NCBI GenBank assembly: GCA_900074885.1
Contig: FJUW01000051.1
Span: 541,499-605,498 of the forward strand
Direction: 5' to 3'
DNA: 64,000 nt
Source of the DNA: Rhynchosporium graminicola
Taxonomy: Eukaryota > Ascomycota > Leotiomycetes > Helotiales > Ploettnerulaceae
Part shown: positions 45,741 through 57,979 of the stretch, one piece after another
How positions within the stretch are numbered: the stretch's first letter is position 1
Layout: every line of letters starts with the position of its first letter
Notes under the pieces: generated by a model
What the model was told of the DNA's origin: nothing
Database searches by the model: none
Seen by the model: the letters and a program-made list of their open reading frames with translations, nothing else
Position numbers and translations under genes: made by a program

Positions 45741-47300
45741 ATAGTTTTAATAGTAAGATATAGAAGATATTATATAGCCGATTATACTTAGTAGATAAAT
45801 CTAATCGATATATCTACTTTCTAATTCTTTCGCTAATCTTAAATAGCCCTAGAAATTAGTAGTCTAGCTTCTTGCTCGATCGAATAGTTTTAATATTCTT
45901 TACTAAGAGTAGGACTTATTAATCTACTTTGAATTTAACTAGTCGATAGTTCTTATTATATTATTTCGCTTAGGTTTCTTTAGTTCTTCGCTAGCTATTC
46001 TCTAGCTCTTAGCGTTTCTTAATTACTTCTTCTACTCTTTCTTTAGTAGTAAGTATCTCCCCTCTTATAAGATCGTCCTCGATACCTTAGCGATTATCTA
46101 GCGTAATTCTATACTTAGCCTTATTTAGACTTATTCTAATAGCTTTATAATATATATTTATATACGTAACTTCACTATAGGCAATAGGTCTATCTAATTG
46201 TCTTAAAGATAGTATACGAAATACTATAGCTATACTTCTATAGCTTAGTTTTATCGTTTCGTTTATTTATTAGTTTATAGGTAAAACGCTGTCGAAAGAC
46301 CTCTTATTATTCGGAGGTAGAAGCATACCTCTTACTAGAACTTGGAAGTGAAAATAGAACCTCTATTAGTAATAATAACTATAGGTAATCTGTAGTTCTT
46401 AAACTAATAGTCGATAAATAGCTGAGCTAAGCCTAGCGTATTAATTATCTTTAAGTAAGGAATATACTCTATATCTTTAGTATATCTATTAATAATTACT
46501 AGTAAACTATCGGAGATTCTTCCTATAGAGCTCCCTTTATAAGGTAGCAGATCTATAATAAAGTCTATAGTTATAGACTTAAACGGCTTACTTAGCTAGC
46601 TAGGCGCTTATATCTCGCTAGCTATCTTTATTCTTCTTATCTTTATCCTTTAATAAATATTATAACTTTTAACGTATTCTTTAATATCTAGCTTTATCTT
46701 CTACTAATAGTACTTTCGCTAGATAAGCTTTAGCGTCTTATCTTAACTAAAATAGCCTATAGTTAGATTATTATAGTATATCTTTATGATTTCAGTATAG
46801 ATAGCTTCGTCTAGCGGAACGTAAGCCTTTCGCCGGTATCTAAGTAGTCCTTCGCTATCGATACTCTAATCTATATCCCTAGTTTTCTATAATCTAGCTA
46901 ACTTCTTAATAGTAAAGGCGTCTCTTTTCTATAGCTTTATAAGCGTTAAGAGAAGTAAGTTCGACTTAGGGTTTACCGTTTCGATTCTTATAATACTCGC
47001 TATAAAGAACTATAGTATAGTATATATATAGCTATACTAGCTAGCGCTCGGCTTCTCGCTAGCGCCTCTTAAGAGGGTATCTAGACCTCCAAATAAGTTC
47101 TATGAACTATTAAGCTTTATAGGCATATATCGCTAGTTAGGCGTAGAGGTCGTATCTATAGCCTCGATCGATACTCCTTTTGAAGAAGTATTATTAGTAG
47201 GTTATAGAATCTGAGTTAATTAGTATAATATATTATTATTCGGACGCTGGTTACTCTCTGTCGTATCGCTAGCTTTACTAAGTATATAGATTAACCTGTT
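45740..47300 (-). pseudogene. Gypsy E integrase
   Basis: Minus-strand frame: first Asp in SITIDFIIDLLPYKG (near 46568), second region TTNRGSIFTSKF (near 46350-46375; Asp to Asn), third region TNKQTKRQNQ near 46255-46295, where the catalytic Glu reads Lys. Stops at Gln codons. Limits approximate. Confidence 0.82.
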
Positions 47301-48700
47301 TTTAATTATATTTCGCAGCTTATTTTATAAAGTAAGGAGTATAATATTTTCCTTATCTTTCGCCGGCTTATAGTCAGGCTTTCTCGACAGTCTATTAGCA
47401 GGATTATTTTTCCCTTATTTATAACTTAATATAAAGTTATACTTAGATAGCTCTAGAGCTTATCTAGCTTATCGCTAGCTTAATACTATTATAGTCATAA
47501 AGTGATAGAGGTTACTATAGTCTATTAATACCTTAACTAGAGCTATACTACTTTTAAGGTAATACCTTTAGTATATAAAACACTTAATAATTATAAGGAG
47601 TTCTTAGTTATATACTTTATAATTCAACTTAGCAGGTTCTAGCTTATTACTAAAGAATACGATAGGGTACTAGACGGCCTTTTCCCTTTCTTTCGCTAGC
47701 TACTCTCTAGGCTAAGAGAGAATTCCCGCGATAGTAAACTTAGAAGCGTTAGTCTCTAGCTTTCTCGGCTTTAGTAGATCGAAGTATATAAGAAAAGGTA
47801 CTATAGTAAACGTATCTTTTAACGCGTTAAAAGCTTCCCTTTCTATAGCACTCTATCTAAAAGCAAGAGCAGGTTACTCTTTCTTCTTATCTCTTATTAA
47901 ACTTATTAGAAGTTAAGTAATCACTAAGAACCTTATAATAAATCGCTAGTAGAAGTTTATAAAACCGATAAAGACTTATATATCTTTAATACTTTTAAGC
48001 TCTAGCTATTCCCTAATAGTATCTATCCGGCTTATATCTATTAAAACGCTAGCTAAGTAGATAATATATCCTAGAAACTCTATACTTTTAGTATTAAAGA
48101 AGCACTTTAATAACTTAATAAAGAGGTTTATATACCGAAGTCTCTCTAGTACTTAGCGGACGTATTATTTATATTATAATAAGTCAGCAGAATAAATCAG
48201 GATATTATTAAGATATATAAGATAAGTAATATCGATAAGGCCCGCTAGCGTATTATTAATAAATACCTAGAAGATCGCTAGTACGTTTAATAATCTAAAT
48301 AGTATAACTTAATACTCGTAATACCTATATTAGATACGAAATATAGTCTTCTATTTATTACCCTAGCGAATTCAGATATAGTAGTAAGCGTTTTATAAGT
48401 CTAGTTTAGTAAATACTCTAGTATCCCGGAGCTTATCTAGTGTTTCGCTGATTAATAGCAGAGAGTACTAATCCTTAATTATAATTTTATTTAGAGCTTA
48501 GTAATTAATATATAATCGAAAGCTACTATCTTTCTTAAGTATAAAAAGAATAAGTATACCTATAGGACTCTTACTCTTCCTTATCTAACCCTTCGCTTTT
48601 AATAAGTCGAGGTATTCTTAGAGAACCTCTAGTTCTTTCTCGGAGAGGTTATAAATTAGAGAATAAAGTATCTTTAATCCTAGTTCTAACTCGATAGCAT
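47300..48700 (-). pseudogene. Gypsy E reverse transcriptase and RNase H
   Basis: Minus strand shows KSKSPIGILILFI, KKDSSFRLYINYRALN, and the polymerase box YLNNILIYSAD near 48195-48230 (both Asp changed to Asn). RNase H lies to the left. TAG/TAA at Gln/Trp positions throughout. Confidence 0.85.
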
Positions 48701-48899
48701 ATTAACAGCCCTCTAATAGAGGTAGCTCGCTTCCTTTCTCCTTAGAGAATACGTCCTTAAAGTTATTATATATAGAGGGAATAGTAAGCGTATCGCTAGT
48801 ATCTATCTAGCGTATAATACGCAAGTTAGATATTATAGCGTATATAGGAGATTTCTATACGTTAATAAGAGTCGTAAAAGCTCGAGGTGCTATAATATT

Positions 48900-50460
48900 A
48901 AAGCTATTAGAGTCCTTTAAATTATAAGGGAACCTATACTACTTATTCTTAAAGCTAATCCGAGGATCTATATCCTCTAACTATAGCTATCCTAATATTA
49001 GGTCTATACCTAGCATATCGATAACTCTTAGCCGAAGAGTATTAACTCTAGTCTATCTAATCGAATCGGCTATCTCTACTTAAGCGACTATAGTACTAAA
49101 GATAACGCCTTTATTCCGTAAAAGTATTTAGAAAGTCCTTAGTCTTTCGCTAATAAGTTCAAGCTCGTATTCTTTAGTAACTAGTCTTAATATAAAGTTA
49201 TCTTTTACTCTATTATTAATAAGAGCAGTTATCGATTTCCACTTACCCTAAGATAAAATCTTTATTTAGATTTCTATCTTATTATCTAGTAAACTTAATC
49301 CGGATATAGAAAATACTATAAGTTATAGCTTTCCTTAGCATTTATCTTTAGTATTACTAGTATTTGATTTTAGATAGTTCGGAGAGATATATTTATATTC
49401 GTTATAAGAGTAGTACTAAACCTTAGAGATATCCTATCTTATTAGCTAATCCCTAATAAGTATATTATTTAGATCTTTCCTCCTTTCTTATCTTTATTAG
49501 CTCTTATCTCGTCGATTATTAGTTCTTCGCTAGTATTTATATAAGTCGTCCTTCTTCGCGTTTAACTCCTTATATTTCTGCTCTTTAAGTTCTCTTTATC
49601 TTTTATTATTATTAGTACCTCTAGATAGAGTAAAAGTCTCTTAAAGAGTAATAATAGAAATAACTTAGTCTTAAGTCTAAAGTCTATTAGCTTAGCTATT
49701 CTTAACGATTTTCTAGCGAATCTCCGAGCAGATCTTATTAAATAAGATATTTCGTAATTAGCGCTTAGTAAAAGGTTCGTATTATTCTTCTTTTTCTTTA
49801 AAGTAATTTATAAACTCCCTAATTAGTTAACCTAGCTTTTAGTAAGTGTTCTTATAGGCTTATAAGTTAGCTAACTTTTATAAGATAGGGAATAGCTAGA
49901 GATTCGCTAGGAACTCTTTATAACTTTCCTAGGTTATCTCGTAAAAAGTATCTAAAGTATACTTCCTAAACCTTTTCTAAGTATTCGCTAGTTCCTTATA
50001 AAATAGTATTACTACTTATTTAATCTTAATAAGATTAGTTAAGTACCCTTTAGTATTATAGTTAAAGACTTAGCTATAAGCCTATAAGTACTTAGTAAGC
50101 TCTCTTTAGCTCTTACTCTCGTATTCCGATAGAATTATATATTTACTTTTATCTTAATAAGGAATTAGCGATTCTTTAGGAGCTACTAATCGACTAGTAT
50201 CTCTCTCTATACTTAGGGTAAGGTCTTCGGATATATAAGCTTAATAGAGTCGTGCTCTTATAATAGCTTCTAGAGGGTATTAAGTAAGGTCTTTACTAAA
50301 TATTCGTTAGTACTTAACTATAAGGTTATCTAAGATATTATTCCGTTTCTTTAGCGATTAGAGTTTCTCTTATAGAACTAAAAGGTTATCTACTAGTATA
50401 TAGCTAGGTATTATCTAGGCCCTAATAGAGTCGTCTTAGAGTATAGGTCAAGTTAACGCA
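48900..50460 (-). pseudogene. Gypsy E gag and protease
   Basis: A gag-like helical region occupies about 49750-50450, followed by a degenerate zinc knuckle near 49380-49440 (YYSYNEYKYISPNY, expected C-x2-C-x4-H-x4-C). The protease is expected near 48950-49300, where the frame is readable but the D-S/T-G motif is not clear. Identification of gag rests mainly on position. Confidence 0.5.
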
Positions 50461-50526
50461 ATAGAGGATTCTTCGCTTTAAGCTATTATAACTATTTAAG
50501 CTAATATTAAGTAAAAGTAATTAGAA

Positions 50527-50708
50527 TATAATAATCACTTAATACGCTAAGGTAAATAAGTATAAAAGAATAGTAGAATAGTCGCTAGAGGTTCGCTAGT
50601 AATAATCTAGTTAATATAGAAACTAATTACTAAAGAGAGAAGGTTCTTCCTTCCTCTCTAATTCTGAAATACAGGAGTGGGAGGCACTAGGCGCACAGAC
50701 CTATTACA
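50527..50708 (-). repeat. 5' LTR of Gypsy E (182 bp)
   Basis: Plus-strand reading starts tataataatcac (originally TGTAATGATCAC) and ends gacctattaca. The open frame starting at 50677 joins this LTR to D2 pol and is chimeric. Confidence 0.92.
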
Positions 50709-53700
50709 CTTATATATACTAGACTCTAGTATATTAATAATAATAGCTATAGTATCGCTAGATAATATTAAAAAGGTAATATCGAAGAAAGTAGAGTTAA
50801 TAATAATAGAACTTGAAAAGCTTCTTCTATTAGAGCTTAAGGATATAGCTCTACTATTTTGCTAATAAGAAGCGAATAAGTTAGTACTTTATTACTTAGG
50901 AATTAACTACTAGATCAGGATCTATAAGTAACCTAACGGATCCTAGCTAGTACTACTTTAAAGGCTACTATATATTATATCGAAGGACGAACTCCTAGTA
51001 CTAAAGAAATCGCTAAATAACTTATTAGATAAAAGATATATTTAAGAAAGTATATTAAAAGCTTTAGTATTTATCTTTTTTATAAGGAAACTCGAGAGAG
51101 GCTTATATTTCTATTATAATTACTAAGCGTTAAATATAATTATAATACTAGATTAGTACTTCTTACTACTTATAACAGAGACTTTTCGTTCTCTTATAAG
51201 GTTTAAGTAATTAATTAAAGTAGATATTATTTCAGCTTTCTATAAGATTCGAATAGCTGAAAGCTATAAATATAAAATAATATTCTATATTCGCTTTAGT
51301 TTATTTAAGTAGCTTATATATCTATTCGGTTTATTAGAGGTACTAGCTACTTTCTAGTAGTATATTAATAGTTTATTATAAAAAGAACTTAATAAATATA
51401 TATTTATATATATAGATAATATTATTATATTTTCTAATAGATCGAGAGATAATTATATAGTAAAAGTACGAATTATACTTTAGAAGCTTTAAGATAGAAG
51501 CTTATTCTTTAATATTAAGAAGAGTAAGTTTACTAAGAAGATAATTAAATACTTAGGATTTATTATATATACTAATAGAAAAGAGATAAGACTTAACTTA
51601 GAAAAAGTAGAAGTAATTAAAAACTAGAAACTACTTATAATAATAAAAGAAGTTAGATAATTTAATAAGTTTACTAACTTTTATAAGGAGTTTATATCGA
51701 ACTACTTAAAGATAGCTAAGCTTTTAATTATACTTATTAATAAGGAAATACTATTCTCTTAGGGAAAATAAGAAAAAGAAGTATTCGAGATCTTAAAAAC
51801 GAAATTTATAAAAGCGCTTATAATAATATAATAAGACTCGAAAGCGCTTATATTCTTAGAAACTAATTATAATAAGTATATATTAGAAAGTGCGCTTTAA
51901 TAAGAAAAGAATAGAGTTCTTTATCTTATTAGGTTTTTCTTACGAAAGCTAAATAAAGCTAAAATTAATTATAATATCTATAATAAAGAAATACTTATAA
52001 TAGTATCTAGCTTAAAGTTCTAAGCTCTTAAACTAAAGTTAATATACTTCTTTATAATTTAGATAAATTATAAGAACTTAGAATATTTTATAATAAAGAG
52101 ATAGTTATTAGAATAATAGATATACTAATATAAGACTTTAGCTATATTCTAATTCTCTTTAGTATTTCACCTAAGGAGCGGAATAACTATTTCGGATACT
52201 TTATTACGAAAGAAATAGAATATATTAAGTAAGGATAATAGAGAGTCTCGATTCTATAGATTTCTCGAACCGGATTCTATAAAAGACTAGCTAGTATTCG
52301 AGAGGGAGTTAGTAGAAGTAGTAGTTACTACTATAGTATTAGACTTCTTAATAATATAATTTAATATAATAATAGCTCTAGTTACTATAATACTAGATAC
52401 TCTAGTAATATAATCTAATATAATCCTCTTTACTAATTAGTTAGACTCTAAGGGACCTTTCTAAGATAAATAACTAAATAAATACTAAGAAAAAGTAATT
52501 AAAAATAATATAATATATAAAACTATACTTTATATTATTTAGAGTAGAGCCTAATCTTTACTTAGCGAAATTAAGCTTAAAGTATAAGTAGAAGACTATA
52601 GTATCGATATGAAAGGAAGACTATATTATTAAGGTAAATTATAAGTACTAAAAACTATATATTCTATAGACTCCGCGGAAGATATAATAAAGGATAATAT
52701 ATTAAGAATGAAGTTAATCTAGTTTATTTATAATATACTAGTATATAGGTATCCTAGTAAGGACTCTATCGCTTTTATACTAGAAAGGTAATTCTACTAG
52801 CTTTTATAATCGAAGTATATCTGATAATTCTTAAGGAATTATAATTACTATAGAAGAAATAAGATATAGAGGGAATATAAATATAAACTCTTTTAATTAC
52901 TATTAGTACTTAACTAATTCTTCTTAGAGATCTTAATAGACTTTATAACTAATTTACTAAACTCTTAAGAGAACTAATACCTTTAGGTAATTAAGAATAA
53001 GTTAAGTAAGTCTATTATATTAGAGATAATACTTAGTATAAAAGTAGAGAAATACGCAGAGAGGTTTATAGATTACTAAATATATTATTATAATATATTA
53101 AGAGCTATTATAATTAATAGAAGAATAAAGTAGATAAAAATATTCTAAAAGATATTTTATTAACTTTAAGGTATATACTAAAGATTAAGCTCTATATATT
53201 ACTTATAAATAGATAGAAGCTTAGAGAGACTTAATTAAAAGGTATAAGCTTATTTACGAAATTTTATTAACTAAAAGTAATTAGATTAGAAGAAATAGCT
53301 TCTTATAATATAACTCGCGTTAAATAGCTAATATTAAGTAAGACTTAAGATAAGTCTATTCTTTATAATATATAGCTACGAAGCGCTATTTCCTATATTA
53401 TTAGAACTAGAGACTAAGGAAAATACTAAACTTAAGTCGAGTGAAAAAGCTAGAGCTTTTATTATAAAGATAAAGAATATTACTAAATTATACTAAGAAA
53501 ATATAACTAAAGCTATATAGAAATAGAAAGATAATACTAATAAAACTAGGATTTTAGTACTAATCTATTAGAAAAGTGATAAGATATAGCTAGACTTATA
53601 TAACTACTAAATAGACTATTCGAAGAAGAGCTTAAATACTAAATATACTAAATATATAATAAAAGAAGTACTTTCGCTATTATCTATATAAATATCTAAG

Positions 53701-54000
53701 ATCCTTAGGAATATTTACTTAGTATTCTATATAGATTTATTATAACTTACTAGTAATAACTTTTTAATAAAATAAGAAATTAATAATAAATAACTAGATA
53801 TAGTTCTATTTAAGATATATAAAGAGGTTTTAATAGAATAGATCTTTTATATAAGAGATAAGAAAAGAAAAAGAAGAAAGTTTAAAGAAGTACTTATAAA
53901 ATAATTAAGTTATTATAAACTAATATAAGAACTTTTAGAAAACTTAATAGATTCTATAGCTTTAGATAAATATAAGCTAAAGTATAAGAATACTAATATA
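50709..54000 (+). pseudogene. Gypsy D2 pol: reverse transcriptase, RNase H, integrase, chromodomain
   Basis: Resumes the D2 frame (SLDNIKKVISKKVEL). Reverse transcriptase: FYKIRIAESYKYKIIF, polymerase box YIDNIIIFSNRS at about 51409-51440 (second Asp to Asn). RNase H: RFFLRKLNKAKINYNIYNKE. Integrase: DFITNLPNS near 52938, second motif INRRIKQIKIFQKIF (Asp lost), third QIDRSLEQLNQKVQAYL with Glu kept. Chromodomain near 53815-53990: KFKEVLIKQLSYYKLIQELLENL, matching EVLVKW...TWEPLENL-type elements with stops at Trp. Confidence 0.87.
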
Positions 54001-55404
54001 TATAATAAACTTTTATCTAAATAAGAAAAGAAAATAAAGAAAAGAAATTAAAACTCTAAGTAAGAATAAGTAGATCTTAAGAGAAATATTAGAGAAAGAG
54101 TTATTTATAAGAATAAAAAGAAAAAAGTGAGTTTCTAATATAATTTAATTAAGATCCGGGTATTTTCAGATAAAAAGAGTTATATTTTTATAAGACGAAA
54201 AAGAAAAAGAAAAAGAAGATTAATTTTAAAATTTAATTTTAGATTTTTAAATTCTTAAGAAGATAATATTATAGAAAAGATATATATTTTATTATATCTC
54301 TTATAGAGTTTCTAAGAAGCTTAATAGAGTCTTAAAATAAGAGCTAGAGATACTCCTCTAGTATTAAAAGAGAGTAAGCTAATAGAAAATAAATAGAGTT
54401 TAATAATTACTTATATTTAATTCTATTAAGTAATAATAATAATAATAGAAATAGTAATCTTAGAAGCTAAAGAACTAAAAAATATAAGTTACTAATAAGA
54501 AATAAATAAGAACTAAATAAACTTATATAAAGAGAAAACTAGAGGATTAAAAGAGCTTAAGAGCTTTCTAAGCTTTTAAGACTTTAATAAGATTTATATA
54601 AGTCTTATTTCTAATTAAAGTATAAAGTAATAAAAAATAAGCGAAATATAATACTTACTTATTAGTATTAGTAGAATAAGTCTAAATAAAATAAGTAATA
54701 TAAGAGATTTATAGAACTATAATATAAGCTAATTATTTTTATATAGAATCTAGAGAAAACTTATAAGTTCTTATAATTATTTTTTCTATTCTTATAATAA
54801 ATATAAGATTAAGAGTAATTTAACTAAGTTTATTAGGATTCTATCTGAGAATAAGCGAAATATAATACTTATAGCTTAGTTAATATAATTAGAGCTCGAG
54901 AGGGTATAAGCGATATAGTAAATAATAAGAGATATCTAACTCTACTAGTTTTAGCGCGGACTCTAATAATATAATAATAAGATATTTAATATATATTTCT
55001 TCTTTTAATAGAAAGAGAGAGAGGACTTATCTTACTATATTTATTATTATTATATAGAAGAAGAAGAAGAAGTCTAAAGAGATAAAAGACTCTTCTTTTA
55101 TAATATCCTAGCCGGATCGAGCGATAATAGAAGCGGAGCGCTAACTTAATATAGCGGGATAATAATAAAGAAAGCGAACGATAATAGAAAGAAGTATAAT
55201 AATACTTTTATAATATCTTAGCCGGATCGAGTTATAATAGGAGCGGAGCGCTAGCTTAATATAGCGGGTTTATAATAAAAGAAGCGAATAATAATAGTAG
55301 AACGCTTAATATTTAGTAATAGAACGCGATTATAAGCTATAAGAGGATTCTATAACTATTTATTATTAGTTTCCGCTAGGAAATAAGTAAGAGAAAAGGA
55401 GTAA
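54000..55404 (+). mobile_element. Gypsy D2 3' region after the chromodomain
   Basis: About 1.4 kb before the polypurine tract (gagaaaaggagtaa). It holds an A/G-rich run (gacgaaaaagaaaaagaaaa, 54195-54214), readable stretches on both strands whose true direction could not be decided, and two 110-bp tandem repeats (about 55067-55290). The repeats are the reverse complement of those in D1. Confidence 0.55.
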
Positions 55405-55588
55405 TATAAAAGTGAAGCTCTTAAGTTATAATACTAGTATTATTAGTACGACTCTCTAACTAAGGCTTAGTTAAGCCTTAGTACTACGCACTTTTCCTTA
55501 TAGCTTCCGGTTAGATTTATACTCTTTTCTTATCGAACTTATCAAATATTACTAAGAACTCTTATATATATATTATTTACCCGTGATA
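55405..55588 (+). repeat. 3' LTR of Gypsy D2 (184 bp)
   Basis: Starts tataaaagtgaagc and ends ttatttacccgtgata, followed by the duplication tcttc (55589-55593). Confidence 0.92.
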
Positions 55589-55593
55589 TCTTC

Positions 55594-56375
55594 TAAGAGT
55601 AGTAGAGGATCTTTTAATATTATCAGAGGATTCTATAATATAACGATATAATATAAGATACGTATTAGGCTCTTCAGAAGAGTTCTCCTTTTATAATCTC
55701 TTATTTAGAGAATTAGAAGATATGATAATAATAATAGAAGATTTGAAATTAAGTTATTAATTTCAGGAGAGAGATAGGCGCAGGGAATTTTAGTATATTA
55801 TATTTAAAGGAAGAAGAACCTCTCTATATGCGAGATAAGAAGTTCATATACCTATAAGGCTTCAGTTACCTACCCTTATAAGTAAATAAGGCTACCTAGA
55901 GTACTTCTTCGATCTAGAAGCTTCTTCTGCCTAGAGTACTTCTTTTACTCTTTCAGAATTAATAAATAATAATAAGGCAAGATTATGCAATTAGTTACAA
56001 CTAATATTCATAACTCTCTAAGATTATATAACTTAGACTTCGATTTATAATTCATTTAAATTAAATTACCTCTATACGATATTTGACTTTCACTTAGCGA
56101 TTACTCAGAGCTTAGAAACAGCTAATTTTATACTATATGTAAGGCTATAGCCTTGTAATTTCTTTTATTTAGTTAACTTTACTCTTTAATAATTACTTCT
56201 ACTTTAATCAGTTTACGCACTTTATCTATGCTTTCTTTTATTAATTTATATAAATAGTAGAATTCATCCTCTCTATTTAGAAGCTTCTTTACTTACTTAC
56301 GGTAGTTTATATTTATTAACTAGGTAAAGGTATACGTATAGTTAATAGTAATCTCGAGCCTTATACTAAGAGATA
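55594..56375. other. Unassigned interval between D2 and D3
   Basis: Probably the continuation of the interval before 41898, since D2 inserted with a tcttc duplication. It keeps more CA and TG dinucleotides than the transposons. A 15-bp direct repeat (cctagagtacttctt) occurs at 55895 and 55930. Short minus-strand readable patches exist but no gene could be called. Confidence 0.4.
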
Positions 56376-56380
56376 ACTAT

Positions 56381-56564
56381 TATTATAAGTGAATAATATA
56401 TATACGAGGGTTTATAGTAATATTTAATAAGTTCGATAAGAAGAAAGTACGAATCTAACTAGAAGCTATAAGGAAAAGTATATAATATTAAGGCTTAACT
56501 AAGCTTTAGTTAGCGAGTCGTACTAATAATACTAGTATTATAACCTAAGGGCTTAACTCTTATA
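56381..56564 (-). repeat. 3' LTR of Gypsy D3 (184 bp)
   Basis: Plus-strand reading runs from tattataagtg to aactcttata, homologous over its full length to the D1 and D2 LTRs. actat (56376-56380) is the left target site. Confidence 0.92.
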
Positions 56565-56683
56565 TTACTCTCTTTCTCCTGCTTATTTCCTAGCGGAAAC
56601 TAATAATAAATAGTTATAGAATCCTCTTATAGTTAATAACTCGCGTTTTATTACTAAATATTGAATATACTACTATTATTATT

Positions 56684-56880
56684 CGCTTCCTTTATTATAA
56701 ATTCGCCGTATTAAGCTAGGGCTCCGCTCTTATTATCGCTTGATCCGGCTAAGATATTATAAAAATATTATTATATTTCCTTCTATTATTATTCGCTTCC
56801 TTTATTATAAACCCGCTATATTAAGCTAGCGCTCCGCTTCTATTATCGCTCGATCTAGCTAGAATATTATAAAAGAAGAG
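56684..56880 (+). repeat. 110-bp tandem repeats in the D3 3' region
   Basis: Units starting cgcttcctttattata at 56684 and 56794, each ending in an atattataaaa block; same period and content as in D1. Confidence 0.8.
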
Positions 56881-57979
56881 CTTTCTACTTAGACTTTTCT
56901 TTCTTCTTCTATATAATAATAATAAATATAATAAGATAAATCCTCTCTCTCTTTCTATTAAAAGAAGAAATATATATTAAATATCCTACTATTATACTAT
57001 CGGGGTCCGCGCTAAAGCTAGCGGAGTTAGATATCTCTTATTATTTACTATATTACTTATACTCTCTAAAGCTCTAATTATATTAACTAAGCTATAAGTA
57101 TTATACTCTACTTATTCTTAGATAGAATCTTAATAAACTTAGTCGAATTACTCTCGATCTTATATTTATTATAAGAATAAGAAGAAGAATTATAATAATA
57201 TATAAGTTTTCCTTAGATTTTATATAAAAATAATTACCTTATATAATAATCTTTAAATCTCTTATATTACTTAATCTATTTAGACTTATTTTATTAATAC
57301 TAATAAATAAGTATTATATTCTATTTATTTTTTATTACTTTATATTTTATTTAGAAATAAAGCTTATATTAATCTTATTAAGATCTTAAAAGCTTAGAAA
57401 GCTCTTAAGTTTCTCTAATTCTCTAGTCTTCTTTTTATATAAGTTTATTTAGTTTTTACTTATTTCTTATTAATAACTTATATTTTAGTTCTTTAGCCTT
57501 CGAGATTATTATTTCTATTATTATTATTATTACTTAATAAAGTTAAATATAAGTAATTATTAGACTTTACTTATTTTCTATTAGCTTACTCTCTTTTAGT
57601 ATTAGAGGAGTACTTTTAGCTCTTATTTTAAGACTCTACTAAGCTTCTTAAGAGCTCTATAAGAGATATAATAAAATATATATCTTTTTTATAATATTAT
57701 CTTCTTAAGAATTTAAAAATCTAAAATTAATTTTTAAAATTAATTTTCTTTTTCTTTTTCTTTTTTATCTTATAAAAATATAATTTCGTTTATCTAAAGA
57801 TACTTAGATCTTAACTAAATTATATTAGAAACTTTTTTTTTTCTTTTTATTTTTATAAATAACTCTTTTCTTAATATTTCTCGTAAAGTTTACTTATTCT
57901 TACTTAAAGTTTTAATTTCCTTTTTTTATTTTCTTTTCTTATTTAAATAAAAGTTTATTATATATATTAGTATTTCTAT

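Larger units (their letters stand above)
43850..50708 (-). mobile_element. Gypsy E, full-length minus-strand copy, 6859 bp
   Basis: LTRs of 182 bp (43850-44031 and 50527-50708), polypurine tract next to the left LTR (so the element is minus-strand), gag, protease, reverse transcriptase, RNase H, integrase and chromodomain read leftwards. Between chromodomain and left LTR is a 1.4-kb region with a plus-strand frame and a GC-rich hairpin. The site in D2 shows cttatata on both sides (plus an extra a on the left), longer than the usual 5-bp duplication. Confidence 0.92.
41903..55588 (+). mobile_element. Gypsy D2, complete copy split by Gypsy E
   Basis: LTRs of 184 bp at 41903-42086 and 55405-55588; duplication tcttc at 41898-41902 and 55589-55593. 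The left half (41903-43849) holds LTR, g 5' leader, gag and protease; the right half (50709-55588) holds reverse transcriptase to 3' LTR. Without the insert it is about 6.8 kb. D1 and D3 are opposite-strand copies. Confidence 0.93.

Noticed and set aside
50677..50865. 62-codon open frame starting in the E LTR
   Set aside because: Chimera of the end of the E LTR and D2 pol created by the insertion.
54195..54214. A/G-rich run (gaaaaa repeats) as a telomere-like or poly(A) tail of a non-LTR element
   Set aside because: It lies inside Gypsy D2 and recurs, reverse-complemented, at the same place in D1 and D3, so it is an internal low-complexity part of the family.
54000..55404. Antisense ORF in Gypsy D comparable to those of A, C and E
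   Set aside because: Both strands show readable stretches of similar quality, so the coding direction could not be decided; not claimed.
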